39,454 nucleotides of DNA from assembly GCA_900552975.1 (NCBI GenBank), contig UWSL01000002.1, forward strand, positions 1 to 39,454, written 5' to 3'. Source of the stretch: an uncultured Mycoplasmatota bacterium. GTDB taxonomy: Bacteria > Bacillota_I > Bacilli_A > RF39 > UBA660. The notes under the pieces were generated by a model. That model did not search any database and had not been told where the DNA came from. It saw only the letters and a program-made list of their open reading frames with translations. The position numbers and the translations under genes are program-made. This document shows positions 15,781 to 23,591 of the stretch, in pieces. Positions within the stretch are counted from its first letter, which is position 1; each line of letters opens with the position of its first letter.

Positions 15781-16064
15781 AAAAATAGATGATAATAGTA
15801 ACAGGGTATTTTGGCGATTATCTTGCTTTTTTCAAGGTAAAAATGATAAAATAATATAACAAAAACGTCATTAAATGTTATTTAGTGTTATTTAGTCCAG
15901 AAAATAAAATTTGTGACTTTCATTCGTCCAGAAGAAAAAAATATCAATTTAACCATAAAATTATAAGTCGTAAGGACGAATTTAGGGACTAATAGTTGAC
16001 TGACAGTTATCTTTTAAAAACTTATAAAAAAGTCACAGAAAGTTATAAAGGAGAGAAGAAAATT
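15781..16064 (+). promoter_or_regulatory. uvrB upstream region: candidate promoter and long leader
   Basis: TTGCTT (15823-15828), 18 bp, TAAAAT (15847-15852) preceded by TGa is the best promoter and would give a ~200-nt leader. The leader contains a tandem TGTTATTTAGTGTTATTTAG (15878-15897) and an inverted repeat ATTCGTCC (15922-15929) / GGACGAAT (15974-15981). A second candidate -35, TTGACT (15996-16001), has no well-spaced -10. I see no canonical Bacillus SOS box (CGAAC-N4-GTTCG). No gene is present here. Confidence 0.4.
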
Positions 16065-18020
16065 ATGTTTAAATTACACGCACCGTACGAACCATCGGGC
16101 GACCAACCAGAAGCAATTAAAGAACTTGTTGAAGGAATTAAAAAAGGAAAGAAAGAACAAGTTTTATTAGGAGCAACTGGTACAGGTAAAACTTTTACGA
16201 TAGCAAATGTTATTGCCGAAGTTAATAAACCAACATTAGTATTGGCTCATAACAAAACTTTAGCAGGGCAACTTTATTCAGAGTTTAAAGAGTTGTTTCC
16301 TAATAACCATGTAGAGTACTTTGTATCTTATTATGATTATTATCAGCCAGAAGCTTATGTTCCACAAAGTGATACTTATATTGAAAAAGATGCTTCAATA
16401 AATGATGAGATAGATGAGCTTCGTCATGGGGCAACAAGTGCTTTAATAAATAATCGTGATGTTATAGTAGTTGCTTCCGTGTCTTGTATCTATGGTATTG
16501 GTGAAAAAGAAGAATACGAAAAAATGATGCTAACAGTAGAGGTTGGTCAAACAATAAAGAGAAATGAAATAATAAATAAACTTGTTGATATGACATATGA
16601 AAGAAGTGACTTGGATTTCCATCGTGGAACTTTTAGAGTTAGAGGCGATAGTATAGATATAATACCAGTAAATGAGAAGTCTAATGGTATTAAAATTGAA
16701 TTGTTTGGAGATGAAGTTGATCGTATAGTAACTTTTGATCCGCTAACTGGAACAGTTATTCAAAATAAAAAAACAATAAGTATTTTTCCGGCATCTCACT
16801 TTGTGACGGGTCCAGAAAAGATGCAAGAAGCTATTAAACGTATTGAGAAAGAGCTTGCAGAACGTTTAAAAGTATTACACGAAAATAATAAATTACTCGA
16901 AGAGCAAAGATTGAAAGAAAGAACTAATTATGATTTGGAAATGTTAAAAGAAACAGGTTTTTGTAATGGTGTTGAAAATTATTCGCGTCATTTAGCGTTA
17001 CGTGAAGAAGGGGAAACACCTTCTTGTTTAATAGATTTCTTTCCTAAAGACTTCTTACTTGTTGTTGATGAATCACATGTTACTTTACCACAAGTAAGAG
17101 GAATGTATAATGGCGATAGAATGCGTAAGCAGACTTTGGTTGATTACGGTTTTCGTCTTCCAAGTGCTTTAGATAATAGGCCTTTAAAATATGATGAGTT
17201 TGAAAGTAAAATAAATCAAGCAATTTACATATCAGCGACTCCAGGTGATTATGAATTAGAAAAAGTTAATCAACATTTTGTTGAGCAAATAATTAGACCG
17301 ACTGGTTTACTTGATCCAACTATTGAGGTTAAGGGGACAGATGGACAAATTGATGATATTATTGAACAAATTAATTTACGTAAAGAAAAAAATGAACGTG
17401 TTTTAATTACGACTTTGACAATTCGAATGGCTGAAGAATTAACAAATTATTTAAAAGATGTTGGGATTAAAGTGGCTTATTTACATAGTGAAATTAAAAC
17501 TTTGGAACGATTAAAGATAATTCAAGAATTGCGTATGGGTAAGTATGATTGTGTAGTTGGGATTAATTTGTTACGTGAAGGTATAGATATACCGGAAGTA
17601 AGTTTAATAGCAATTATGGATGCTGATAAACAAGGCTTTTTACGTAGTACGAGAAGCTTAATCCAAACGATAGGGCGTGCAGCAAGAAATGAAAATGGAC
17701 ATGTTATTATGTATGCTGATAATATGAGCGAAGCTATGAGTGAAGCGATAAGTGAAACTCTAAGAAGACGAAAAATTCAAGAAGAATATAACTTAAAACA
17801 TGGTATTGTTCCACATACAATTATTAAAGAAATAAGAGAAGTTGTTAGCAATGATATAGCAGATGTTAAGAAAGATAAGGGAAATATTAAACGTTCTAAA
17901 AAGGAACAACAAGAAATTATTGCTAAGATAGAAAAAGAAATGAAAGAAGCCGCTAAAGCACTAGATTTTGAAAGAGCTATGGAACTTCGTGATATTTTGT
18001 TTGAACTGAAAAGTGAATGA
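16065..18020 (+). CDS. uvrB: Excinuclease ABC subunit B
   Basis: Damage-verification helicase of nucleotide excision repair, working with UvrA and UvrC. 651 aa from ATG 16065 (AAGGAGAG upstream; the upstream in-frame TTG at 15996 is a -35-like sequence, not a start). Walker A GATGTGKT at 36-43, the beta-hairpin YYDYYQPEAYVP, helicase motif DESHVTLPQVRGMY, ATYISATPG-type AIYISATPGDYELE, GINLLREGIDIPEVSLIAI, QTIGRAARN, and the C-terminal UVR domain (AAKALDFERAMELRDILFEL) that binds UvrC. TGA stop. uvrA is not adjacent; five genes lie between. Confidence 0.98.
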   Translation: MFKLHAPYEPSGDQPEAIKELVEGIKKGKKEQVLLGATGTGKTFTIANVIAEVNKPTLVLAHNKTLAGQLYSEFKELFPNNHVEYFVSYYDYYQPEAYVPQSDTYIEKDASINDEIDELRHGATSALINNRDVIVVASVSCIYGIGEKEEYEKMMLTVEVGQTIKRNEIINKLVDMTYERSDLDFHRGTFRVRGDSIDIIPVNEKSNGIKIELFGDEVDRIVTFDPLTGTVIQNKKTISIFPASHFVTGPEKMQEAIKRIEKELAERLKVLHENNKLLEEQRLKERTNYDLEMLKETGFCNGVENYSRHLALREEGETPSCLIDFFPKDFLLVVDESHVTLPQVRGMYNGDRMRKQTLVDYGFRLPSALDNRPLKYDEFESKINQAIYISATPGDYELEKVNQHFVEQIIRPTGLLDPTIEVKGTDGQIDDIIEQINLRKEKNERVLITTLTIRMAEELTNYLKDVGIKVAYLHSEIKTLERLKIIQELRMGKYDCVVGINLLREGIDIPEVSLIAIMDADKQGFLRSTRSLIQTIGRAARNENGHVIMYADNMSEAMSEAISETLRRRKIQEEYNLKHGIVPHTIIKEIREVVSNDIADVKKDKGNIKRSKKEQQEIIAKIEKEMKEAAKALDFERAMELRDILFELKSE

Positions 18021-18048
18021 AAAGAGTAAGGCTTTGGCCTTCTTTTTG
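18020..18048 (+). terminator. Intrinsic terminator after uvrB
   Basis: AAGGC (18028-18032), loop, GCCTT (18037-18041) flanked by an A-run and CTTTTTG. Confidence 0.7.
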
Positions 18049-18049
18049 T

Positions 18050-18078
18050 TTGCGTAAATTAACTGTCAGTGTTATAAT
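18050..18078 (+). promoter_or_regulatory. Promoter with extended -10
   Basis: TTGCGT (18050-18055), 17 bp, TATAAT (18073-18078) with TGt at 18070-18072. Confidence 0.65.
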
Positions 18079-18107
18079 AGCTAACCATTAAAAAGGGGCG
18101 TTTTATT

Positions 18108-19496
18108 TTGGAAAGTATATTAAATGAGTTAAAAAGAAATAGTATTTCGATGTTTAAAGATATTACAAACTTTGATATGACTTATACAATTAATAGTTTT
18201 AAGGCAAGTTTGACGGATAAACAGGACCTTTTTCAGTATTTTAATGCTTTAGTAAAAAGTTATCCAGAAGCAGCCTTTCTTTTAGTTTATGATTTAGAAG
18301 AATATAAAGAATTTTGTTTAACTTATTTGAATAAGGATTATTCTATATTACTTAATGATCGTATTTTTCATAATTTTTTAGGAAGTACTGAATGGTCGGT
18401 TAAGTATGTTAAAGAACATCTTGAAGAATTGATTTTAAAAAAACCAGATTTGGCTTTCTCAGTTTTAAGATATGGAATTTGTTTTCCAGATGAGGCATGG
18501 TTGAGAGAGGTATTGTATCATGAAAATTTGGAAATAAGAGGTTATTTTATGCTGGAATTAATAGATAATTTTCATAATAGTTTTTTTGAATATTATCCTA
18601 ATGTCCTTGATTATTTAACTAAAACCGATGAGAATGGTAAAGTAATAGATAAAATTAGTGAACCATTAGTTAGTAAATTAGCATATTTTATGATGAGTCA
18701 AATGATGGATGTTAAAACGTTTTATATATTGAAAGAATTTATCTTTGCTAATTATGATAAAAATATTTTAGCTTCTTTACTTAATGGCTATGGAACACCA
18801 ATGTCTATTTATGGTCCAGGAGATAATTATGATTTTTTGATTGAGGAGGATGCAACTAGATTTTTTGTTACTTCTAAAAATTATAAGTATCGTTTGTATA
18901 AGAATAAAGAATTTGTAATAGATGAAGAGATTAGAAATGATTTCGCTTGTAAAATTGAAAAATTTGCTAAAATAGATGATGAAGTGATAGATCATATTTT
19001 CTTGTGCGGGCTTGGTGATAAATTTTTAGAGTATGTATCTTCTTATATGGAAAAAAGTACAGGTAGTCATCTTGTTCAGGATTTAGGTAGAGGGAGTACA
19101 ACACGATCTTTTAGAATTGGTGATTATGTTGTTAAATGTTCTCTTAGGAAATGGGAGAAAACGGAATGTCCCGATATATATTTGTTTGCTAAATGTTATG
19201 AAAAAGATTATGTAAAGGATAATTTTGGTAGAATAACAGGAGGTTTAGAAGTACAAAAGTTTTATTCTCAAGTTGTAACTTTAGATGAAAAAGAAATTAT
19301 TAATTGTTTTTATAATTCGTTAAAAGAAGCAGGGTATGAAATTTGGGATAGATTAGTTGGAATGAATAATACTTATAATTTATTTCATTTAGATAGTTAT
19401 GAAGATGCAGATATTGATGATTATACAAAATTACCTGAATGGTTTAAAAAAGATCCTGTTGTTTGGGTAGATCGTGATTTAGTTCATAAATTATAA
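18108..19496 (+). CDS. Unrecognised helical protein with a kinase-like glycine loop
   Basis: 462 residues from TTG 18108, with AAAGGGGCG upstream. Residues 1-300 are helical and carry spaced short helices reminiscent of HEAT-like repeats (KEHLEELILKKPDLAFSVLR, then LREVLYHENLEIRGYF). Residues 325-343 read DLGRGSTTRSFRIGDYVVK, which has the look of a kinase N-lobe: glycine loop followed by a strand ending V-V-K. About 100 residues follow and end VVWVDRDLVHKL. A complete catalytic loop (HRD…DFG) is not visible, so a pseudokinase or an unrelated nucleotide-binding fold is possible. No neighbour explains it. Function unknown. Confidence 0.65.
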   Translation: MESILNELKRNSISMFKDITNFDMTYTINSFKASLTDKQDLFQYFNALVKSYPEAAFLLVYDLEEYKEFCLTYLNKDYSILLNDRIFHNFLGSTEWSVKYVKEHLEELILKKPDLAFSVLRYGICFPDEAWLREVLYHENLEIRGYFMLELIDNFHNSFFEYYPNVLDYLTKTDENGKVIDKISEPLVSKLAYFMMSQMMDVKTFYILKEFIFANYDKNILASLLNGYGTPMSIYGPGDNYDFLIEEDATRFFVTSKNYKYRLYKNKEFVIDEEIRNDFACKIEKFAKIDDEVIDHIFLCGLGDKFLEYVSSYMEKSTGSHLVQDLGRGSTTRSFRIGDYVVKCSLRKWEKTECPDIYLFAKCYEKDYVKDNFGRITGGLEVQKFYSQVVTLDEKEIINCFYNSLKEAGYEIWDRLVGMNNTYNLFHLDSYEDADIDDYTKLPEWFKKDPVVWVDRDLVHKL

Positions 19497-19533
19497 ATTT
19501 AATATAGAGATTATTTTAATTGTAAAATAGTTG

Positions 19534-19542
19534 TGTTATACT
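19534..19542 (+). promoter_or_regulatory. Extended -10 promoter of the pyrophosphatase gene
   Basis: TGTTATACT at 19534-19542, 32 nt before ATG 19574. Confidence 0.55.
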
Positions 19543-19573
19543 ATGGAAATAGTAGTGGGAGAAGTGATGTTAG

Positions 19574-21184
19574 ATGGAAACAACGTATATATTTGGACAT
19601 AAAAATCCAGATACAGATTCTATATGTGCCAGTATTAGTTTATCTTATTTAAAAAATAAATTAGGTGGAGATACAGAACCAAGAGTATTAGGGACTCTTA
19701 ATAAAGAAAGTAAATTTGTATTAGATTATTTTAAAGTTAAAGAACCAGAGTTTTTAAATGATGTAAAAGTTCAAATTAGAAATATGCATTATAATAAAGA
19801 AGCAATGGTTGAAGAACATGAATCAATTTTTTCTACATATCATTTATTATTAAAATATAAAGCTACAGGTTTACCTTTGATTGATAAAACAAAAAAATTA
19901 ACAGGTTATGTAAATGTTAAAGAAATATCTAAGTATTTAATAGAAGGTGATATGAACTATATTAAAACTTCATATGATAATGTTATAAATACTTTAGAAG
20001 GTCAAGAAATTTTACGTTTTGATGATGAAATAGAAGGACATATTTTAGCAGCAACATATAAAAGTAAAACGTTTATTAGTAGGATAAGTTTAGTTAGAGA
20101 TGATATTTTAATAGTTGGTGATCGTTATAAAATAATGGAATTTGCAGTTAATTCAGCTATAAAATTATTGATTTTAGTAAACAATATAACTTTACCAGAT
20201 GAGCTTTTGGAAATTGCGCGTAAGAATAAAGTAAATGTTATATCTGTACCAATGGGGACTTATAAGTGTTCTAATATGGTTAAGTTATGTAATTATGTTA
20301 AATTAATTAATATAAATCCAACACCAGTAACTTTTAGTATTAATGATTATCGTGATTATTTTGTTGAAGTGAGTAATAAATTGGGTCATACTAATTATCC
20401 AATTGTTGATAAGAAAAATACTTGTTTAGGGATGATTCAATTAATTGATTCTTCTAATTATCAAAAAAGACCAGTAATTTTGGTTGATCATAATCAACAA
20501 ACACAAAGTGTTGAAGGAATTGATGAAGCTTTAATTATGGAAGTTATAGATCATCATAATTTGGGGACAATGGGAACTTCTATTCCGATTAATTTTAGAA
20601 GTATGCCAGTTGGTTGTACTTGTACAATAATTTATAAAATGTTCCAGGAAGCTGGGGTTAAAATACCTAAAAACATTGCAGGAATAATGTTGTCAGCTAT
20701 ATTATCAGACACGCTGCTGTTTAAGTCTCCAACAACGACAGATCTTGATATAGAAGTTGGTAAAAAACTAGCCAAAATAGCAATGGTTGACCCTTATGAA
20801 TATGGTTATGAAATGTTTAAAGCTGCATCTTCAGTATCTGGAATGACAGTTGAAGAAATAATTAATTCTGATATAAAATCATTTAAATTAGGTGATTCTA
20901 ATATGGCTATTGGTCAAGTTATGACAATGGATTTAGATGAAATAAATGCAAGAAAAGACGAAATAATTAATTCACTTAATCAAATGTGCACTATGGGTGG
21001 TTATAAAATAGCGTTATTGTTTGTTACAGATATAATAAAAAATGGCTCATATTTATTTTATAATGATACAGCAAAAGAAATTTTGGAAGATTCTTATGGT
21101 ATAGAAGTGTACCAGAGTGTTTATATGGATGGATTTGTATCACGTAAAAAACAAATGTTACCACCATTACTTGAAAACTTATAA
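19574..21184 (+). CDS. ppaC: Manganese-dependent family II inorganic pyrophosphatase with CBS and DRTGG domains
   Basis: Hydrolyses pyrophosphate to phosphate. 536 aa, much longer than the ~310-aa minimal family II enzyme. The DHH catalytic core is split: GHKNPDTDSICAS (8-20) carries the first metal ligands, VDHN at 304-307 and the VIDHH motif at 324-328 the others. Between them lie a CBS domain (about 75-122), a DRTGG-like domain (about 150-245) and a second CBS domain (about 250-295). The C-terminal DHHA2 domain ends with SRKKQMLPPLL, the conserved pyrophosphate-binding RKKQ. In characterised clostridial homologues the CBS pair senses adenine nucleotides (AMP/ADP inhibit, Ap4A activates); the same is inferred here. 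Monocistronic, with its own promoter and terminator. Confidence 0.92.
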   Translation: METTYIFGHKNPDTDSICASISLSYLKNKLGGDTEPRVLGTLNKESKFVLDYFKVKEPEFLNDVKVQIRNMHYNKEAMVEEHESIFSTYHLLLKYKATGLPLIDKTKKLTGYVNVKEISKYLIEGDMNYIKTSYDNVINTLEGQEILRFDDEIEGHILAATYKSKTFISRISLVRDDILIVGDRYKIMEFAVNSAIKLLILVNNITLPDELLEIARKNKVNVISVPMGTYKCSNMVKLCNYVKLININPTPVTFSINDYRDYFVEVSNKLGHTNYPIVDKKNTCLGMIQLIDSSNYQKRPVILVDHNQQTQSVEGIDEALIMEVIDHHNLGTMGTSIPINFRSMPVGCTCTIIYKMFQEAGVKIPKNIAGIMLSAILSDTLLFKSPTTTDLDIEVGKKLAKIAMVDPYEYGYEMFKAASSVSGMTVEEIINSDIKSFKLGDSNMAIGQVMTMDLDEINARKDEIINSLNQMCTMGGYKIALLFVTDIIKNGSYLFYNDTAKEILEDSYGIEVYQSVYMDGFVSRKKQMLPPLLENL

Positions 21185-21208
21185 AAAAGAAAATTTTTCT
21201 TTTTTTTT
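21180..21208 (+). terminator. Intrinsic terminator after ppaC
   Basis: AAAAAGAAAA followed by TTTTTCTTTTTTTTT: an A/T-rich hairpin with a long T-tract. Confidence 0.5.
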
Positions 21209-21235
21209 GAAAAAATATAATATTTTTGATAATTT

Positions 21236-21244
21236 TGGTAAAAT
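21236..21244 (+). promoter_or_regulatory. Extended -10 promoter of the SDR gene
   Basis: TGGTAAAAT at 21236-21244, 17 nt before ATG 21261. No clear -35. Confidence 0.45.
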
Positions 21245-21260
21245 AGAAATGGGTGATAAT

Positions 21261-22028
21261 ATGAAAGCACTGATTACGGGAGCTAGTAGTGGTATAGGTC
21301 GAGATATGGCTTATTATCTTGGAAAATTAGGCTACGATTTAATTTTAGTTAGCCGAGATAAAGATAAGCTAATGAAAGTGGCTAATAAAATAAAAACCAA
21401 TACAGAAGTTTTGGCTTATGATTTAAGTAAAACAGAAAATTGTTATAAATTGTTTGAAAAAGTAAAAGACCAAAACATTGACCTAGTTGTAAATGGGGCT
21501 GGTTTTGGCTTGTTTGGAAATACATGGGAGACTGATTTAGATAGAGAATTAGAAATGATAGATTTGAATATTAAAGCAGTTCATGTTTTAACAAAGCTTT
21601 TTTTATCCCAAATGATGAAACGAGATTCAGGGCATATTTTAAATATTGCTAGTAGTGCAGGATTTCTAAGTGGACCAATATTAAATACTTATTATGCTTC
21701 AAAGAATTATGTAGCAAAGTGGACTTTGGCTTTGTATGAAGAATTAAGAAGAACCCAAAGTAATGTTAAAATAAGTTGCTTATGTCCAGGACCAGTAAAT
21801 ACTAATTTTAATAAGACTGCTGGTGGTTCTTTTAATTTAAAAGGATTATCTAGTGAATATGTAGCTAAGTATGGGATTGATAATTGTTTGAAAGGTAAAC
21901 TACTTATTGTACCAGGAGTGATGGTTCGATTAGGATTGTTTTTTAATCGCTTTGTTTCTAATAAGGTATCTTTAAAAATTGTTTATCATATTCAAAATAA
22001 AAAAGTAAGAGGTGGTAAAAATATTTAA
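21261..22028 (+). CDS. Short-chain dehydrogenase/reductase (classical SDR)
   Basis: 255 residues from ATG 21261 (GGGTGAT upstream); the longer frame from 21117 overlaps ppaC and lacks a ribosome site. The nucleotide loop TGASSGIG is at residues 6-13 and VVNGAG (NNAG variant) at about 76-81. The catalytic Ser lies in NIASSAG (~128-134), and Tyr144-x-x-x-Lys148 is in NTYYASKNY. SRDKDKL after the second strand suggests NADP preference (Arg after beta-2). The C-terminal extension with hydrophobic residues resembles the DltE/YqjQ branch. Substrate not predictable. The next gene starts inside its 3' end. Confidence 0.88.
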   Translation: MKALITGASSGIGRDMAYYLGKLGYDLILVSRDKDKLMKVANKIKTNTEVLAYDLSKTENCYKLFEKVKDQNIDLVVNGAGFGLFGNTWETDLDRELEMIDLNIKAVHVLTKLFLSQMMKRDSGHILNIASSAGFLSGPILNTYYASKNYVAKWTLALYEELRRTQSNVKISCLCPGPVNTNFNKTAGGSFNLKGLSSEYVAKYGIDNCLKGKLLIVPGVMVRLGLFFNRFVSNKVSLKIVYHIQNKKVRGGKNI

Positions 22029-22698
22029 TAATTTGTTCAAAAATTTTCCAACCAAATATATTTATGCGGGATATACAATTAGAAAAGGATTGACTACCGT
22101 TACAACATCTGTTGATGGGAAAATTATTTATGATGTAATTTTATATACTTATATAGATGATTATTTATCTTTTTATTGTTTGATGGAAGATGGTAAATAT
22201 AAAAACATGAAGGAAAATATTAAAGTTGATTTGTTGAATGCTGATCAATTAATAAGTAAACATTTGGAGCGAGGAGATAATGTTAAATTAGATAAGTATA
22301 ATGATTATTTACAATATGATAAACAAAAAGCATGTGGGGTATTTGGCTTACATACTATAGCTGAATTATTAAAAATGGAAGAGGATCAAGCACGAGCTGA
22401 AAATAAAGATATTCCAATGGCAGTTTTAAGTGGTGAAAAAGCAGCTTATACGGGATTAGAAGTTAATGGTATTATAAAAACATTTAATCAGATGCATAAT
22501 AGTCAAAAAAGAACACTAACTATTCCAGCATTGAAAAATTCTAGTACAGATACGATGGATTCGCCAATTGGAGAAGAACTTGATTTTTTTGATTTTGTTT
22601 CAAATAAGACAAGCGATGAAATTGTTAGTGCAATTAAAAAAATCGATGACAATGTTGATGCTTTAGGTAATAAGAAGTATGAGACATTAGGTCTATAA
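22012..22698 (+). CDS. Unrecognised protein overlapping the SDR gene; start uncertain
   Basis: 228 residues if GTG 22012 is used, overlapping the SDR stop by 17 bases. The only good Shine-Dalgarno, AGAGGTGG (22008-22015), covers that GTG. It is better placed for 22021 (ATA, not a usual start) or, less well, TTG 22033. The N-terminus (FKNFPTKYIYAGYTIRKGL) leads into a compact alpha/beta-like region, then a charged helix, and the C-terminus is polar (DEIVSAIKKIDDNVDALGNK). No domain was recognised. Overlap with the SDR gene implies translational coupling and a shared transcript. Confidence 0.6.
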   Translation: MVKIFNNLFKNFPTKYIYAGYTIRKGLTTVTTSVDGKIIYDVILYTYIDDYLSFYCLMEDGKYKNMKENIKVDLLNADQLISKHLERGDNVKLDKYNDYLQYDKQKACGVFGLHTIAELLKMEEDQARAENKDIPMAVLSGEKAAYTGLEVNGIIKTFNQMHNSQKRTLTIPALKNSSTDTMDSPIGEELDFFDFVSNKTSDEIVSAIKKIDDNVDALGNKKYETLGL

Positions 22699-22727
22699 AA
22701 TATTCTCAAAATGGAGAATATTTTTTT
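22699..22727 (+). terminator. Intrinsic terminator
   Basis: AATATTCTC (22699-22707), 6-nt loop, GAGAATATT (22714-22722), T-tract to 22727. A perfect 9-bp stem. Confidence 0.85.
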
Positions 22728-22754
22728 GTAAAACAAATGTTTGTGTGTTATAAT
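22726..22754 (+). promoter_or_regulatory. Promoter of the radical SAM gene, extended -10
   Basis: TTGTAA (22726-22731), 17 bp, TATAAT (22749-22754) with TGt at 22746-22748. The -35 overlaps the end of the preceding terminator's T-tract. Confidence 0.7.
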
Positions 22755-22771
22755 TTCGTTTAGGTGTTATT

Positions 22772-23581
22772 ATGTTTAAAAAAGTTTATGTAGAAATTAC
22801 TAATGTATGTAATCTTAATTGTCGTTTTTGTCATGGAACTAAAAGACAAAAAGAATTTATTTCTTTAAATAATTTTGAGGTGTTATTAGAAAAACTAAAA
22901 GGTTATACAAAATATTTGTATTTTCATGTGATGGGTGAGCCTTTATTGCACCCTTTTATTAATGAATTGATTGATAAGGCAAGTAAGGAAGGTTTTTTAA
23001 TAAATTTAACGACTAATGGGTATTATATAAAGAAAATAATGGATAATAAGAATGTAAGACAAATAAATATATCTTTACATGGTTTTTCTTTAGAAAATGA
23101 AAAAAGTTTAAATGAATATTTTAATGATTTGTTTGAGGTGTCAGATATAATGGCCCAAAGAGGAACGTATATTTCTTATAGACTGTGGGCTAAAAGCCCT
23201 TTTCGAACAGAAATAATAGGAAAGTTAGAAAAAAAATACCATGTTTTGATTAAAGAGGATAGTAATATTAAATTAAGTGATAATGTTTTCTTAGAGTTTG
23301 ATAATGAATTTATTTGGCCTGATTTAAATAATGATTATTTTTCGGAAGATGGATCATGTTTAGGATGTCGAAGTCATATTGGAATTTTAGTTGATGGTAC
23401 GGTTATTCCGTGCTGTTTAGATAGCGAAGGTTTGATCAATTTAGGAAATATTTACAAACAAAATTTAGATGATATAATAAATTCGAAAAAATTTATTGAT
23501 TTAAAAAATGGTTTTTTAAACAACAAAAAGAATAATAAATTATGTCAAAAATGTAATTTTTACAATAATAGAAAAAATTAG
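22772..23581 (+). CDS. Radical SAM protein with SPASM-like C-terminus
   Basis: 269 residues. The [4Fe-4S]/SAM motif C-x3-C-x2-C is Cys13, Cys17, Cys20 in NVCNLNCRFCHG. HVMGEPLLHP is the GGE-like motif and LTTNGYY the following strand. The C-terminus has a cysteine set typical of SPASM/Twitch domains: CLGCRSHIGIL, VIPCCLDSEG, LGNIYKQ and a final LCQKCNFY, so a second cluster is likely. Family members modify peptides, proteins or small molecules; the substrate is unknown, and I found no obvious precursor peptide ORF next to it. The gene is 10 bases upstream of uvrA and may be co-transcribed with it. Confidence 0.85.
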   Translation: MFKKVYVEITNVCNLNCRFCHGTKRQKEFISLNNFEVLLEKLKGYTKYLYFHVMGEPLLHPFINELIDKASKEGFLINLTTNGYYIKKIMDNKNVRQINISLHGFSLENEKSLNEYFNDLFEVSDIMAQRGTYISYRLWAKSPFRTEIIGKLEKKYHVLIKEDSNIKLSDNVFLEFDNEFIWPDLNNDYFSEDGSCLGCRSHIGILVDGTVIPCCLDSEGLINLGNIYKQNLDDIINSKKFIDLKNGFLNNKKNNKLCQKCNFYNNRKN

Positions 23582-23591
23582 AGGTGTTTTT

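Noticed and set aside
15566..16064. tRNA or small RNA gene in the longest gap
   Set aside because: No cloverleaf or GTTCRANNC T-loop context was found; the sequence is explained by the ISL3 remnant and uvrB leader.
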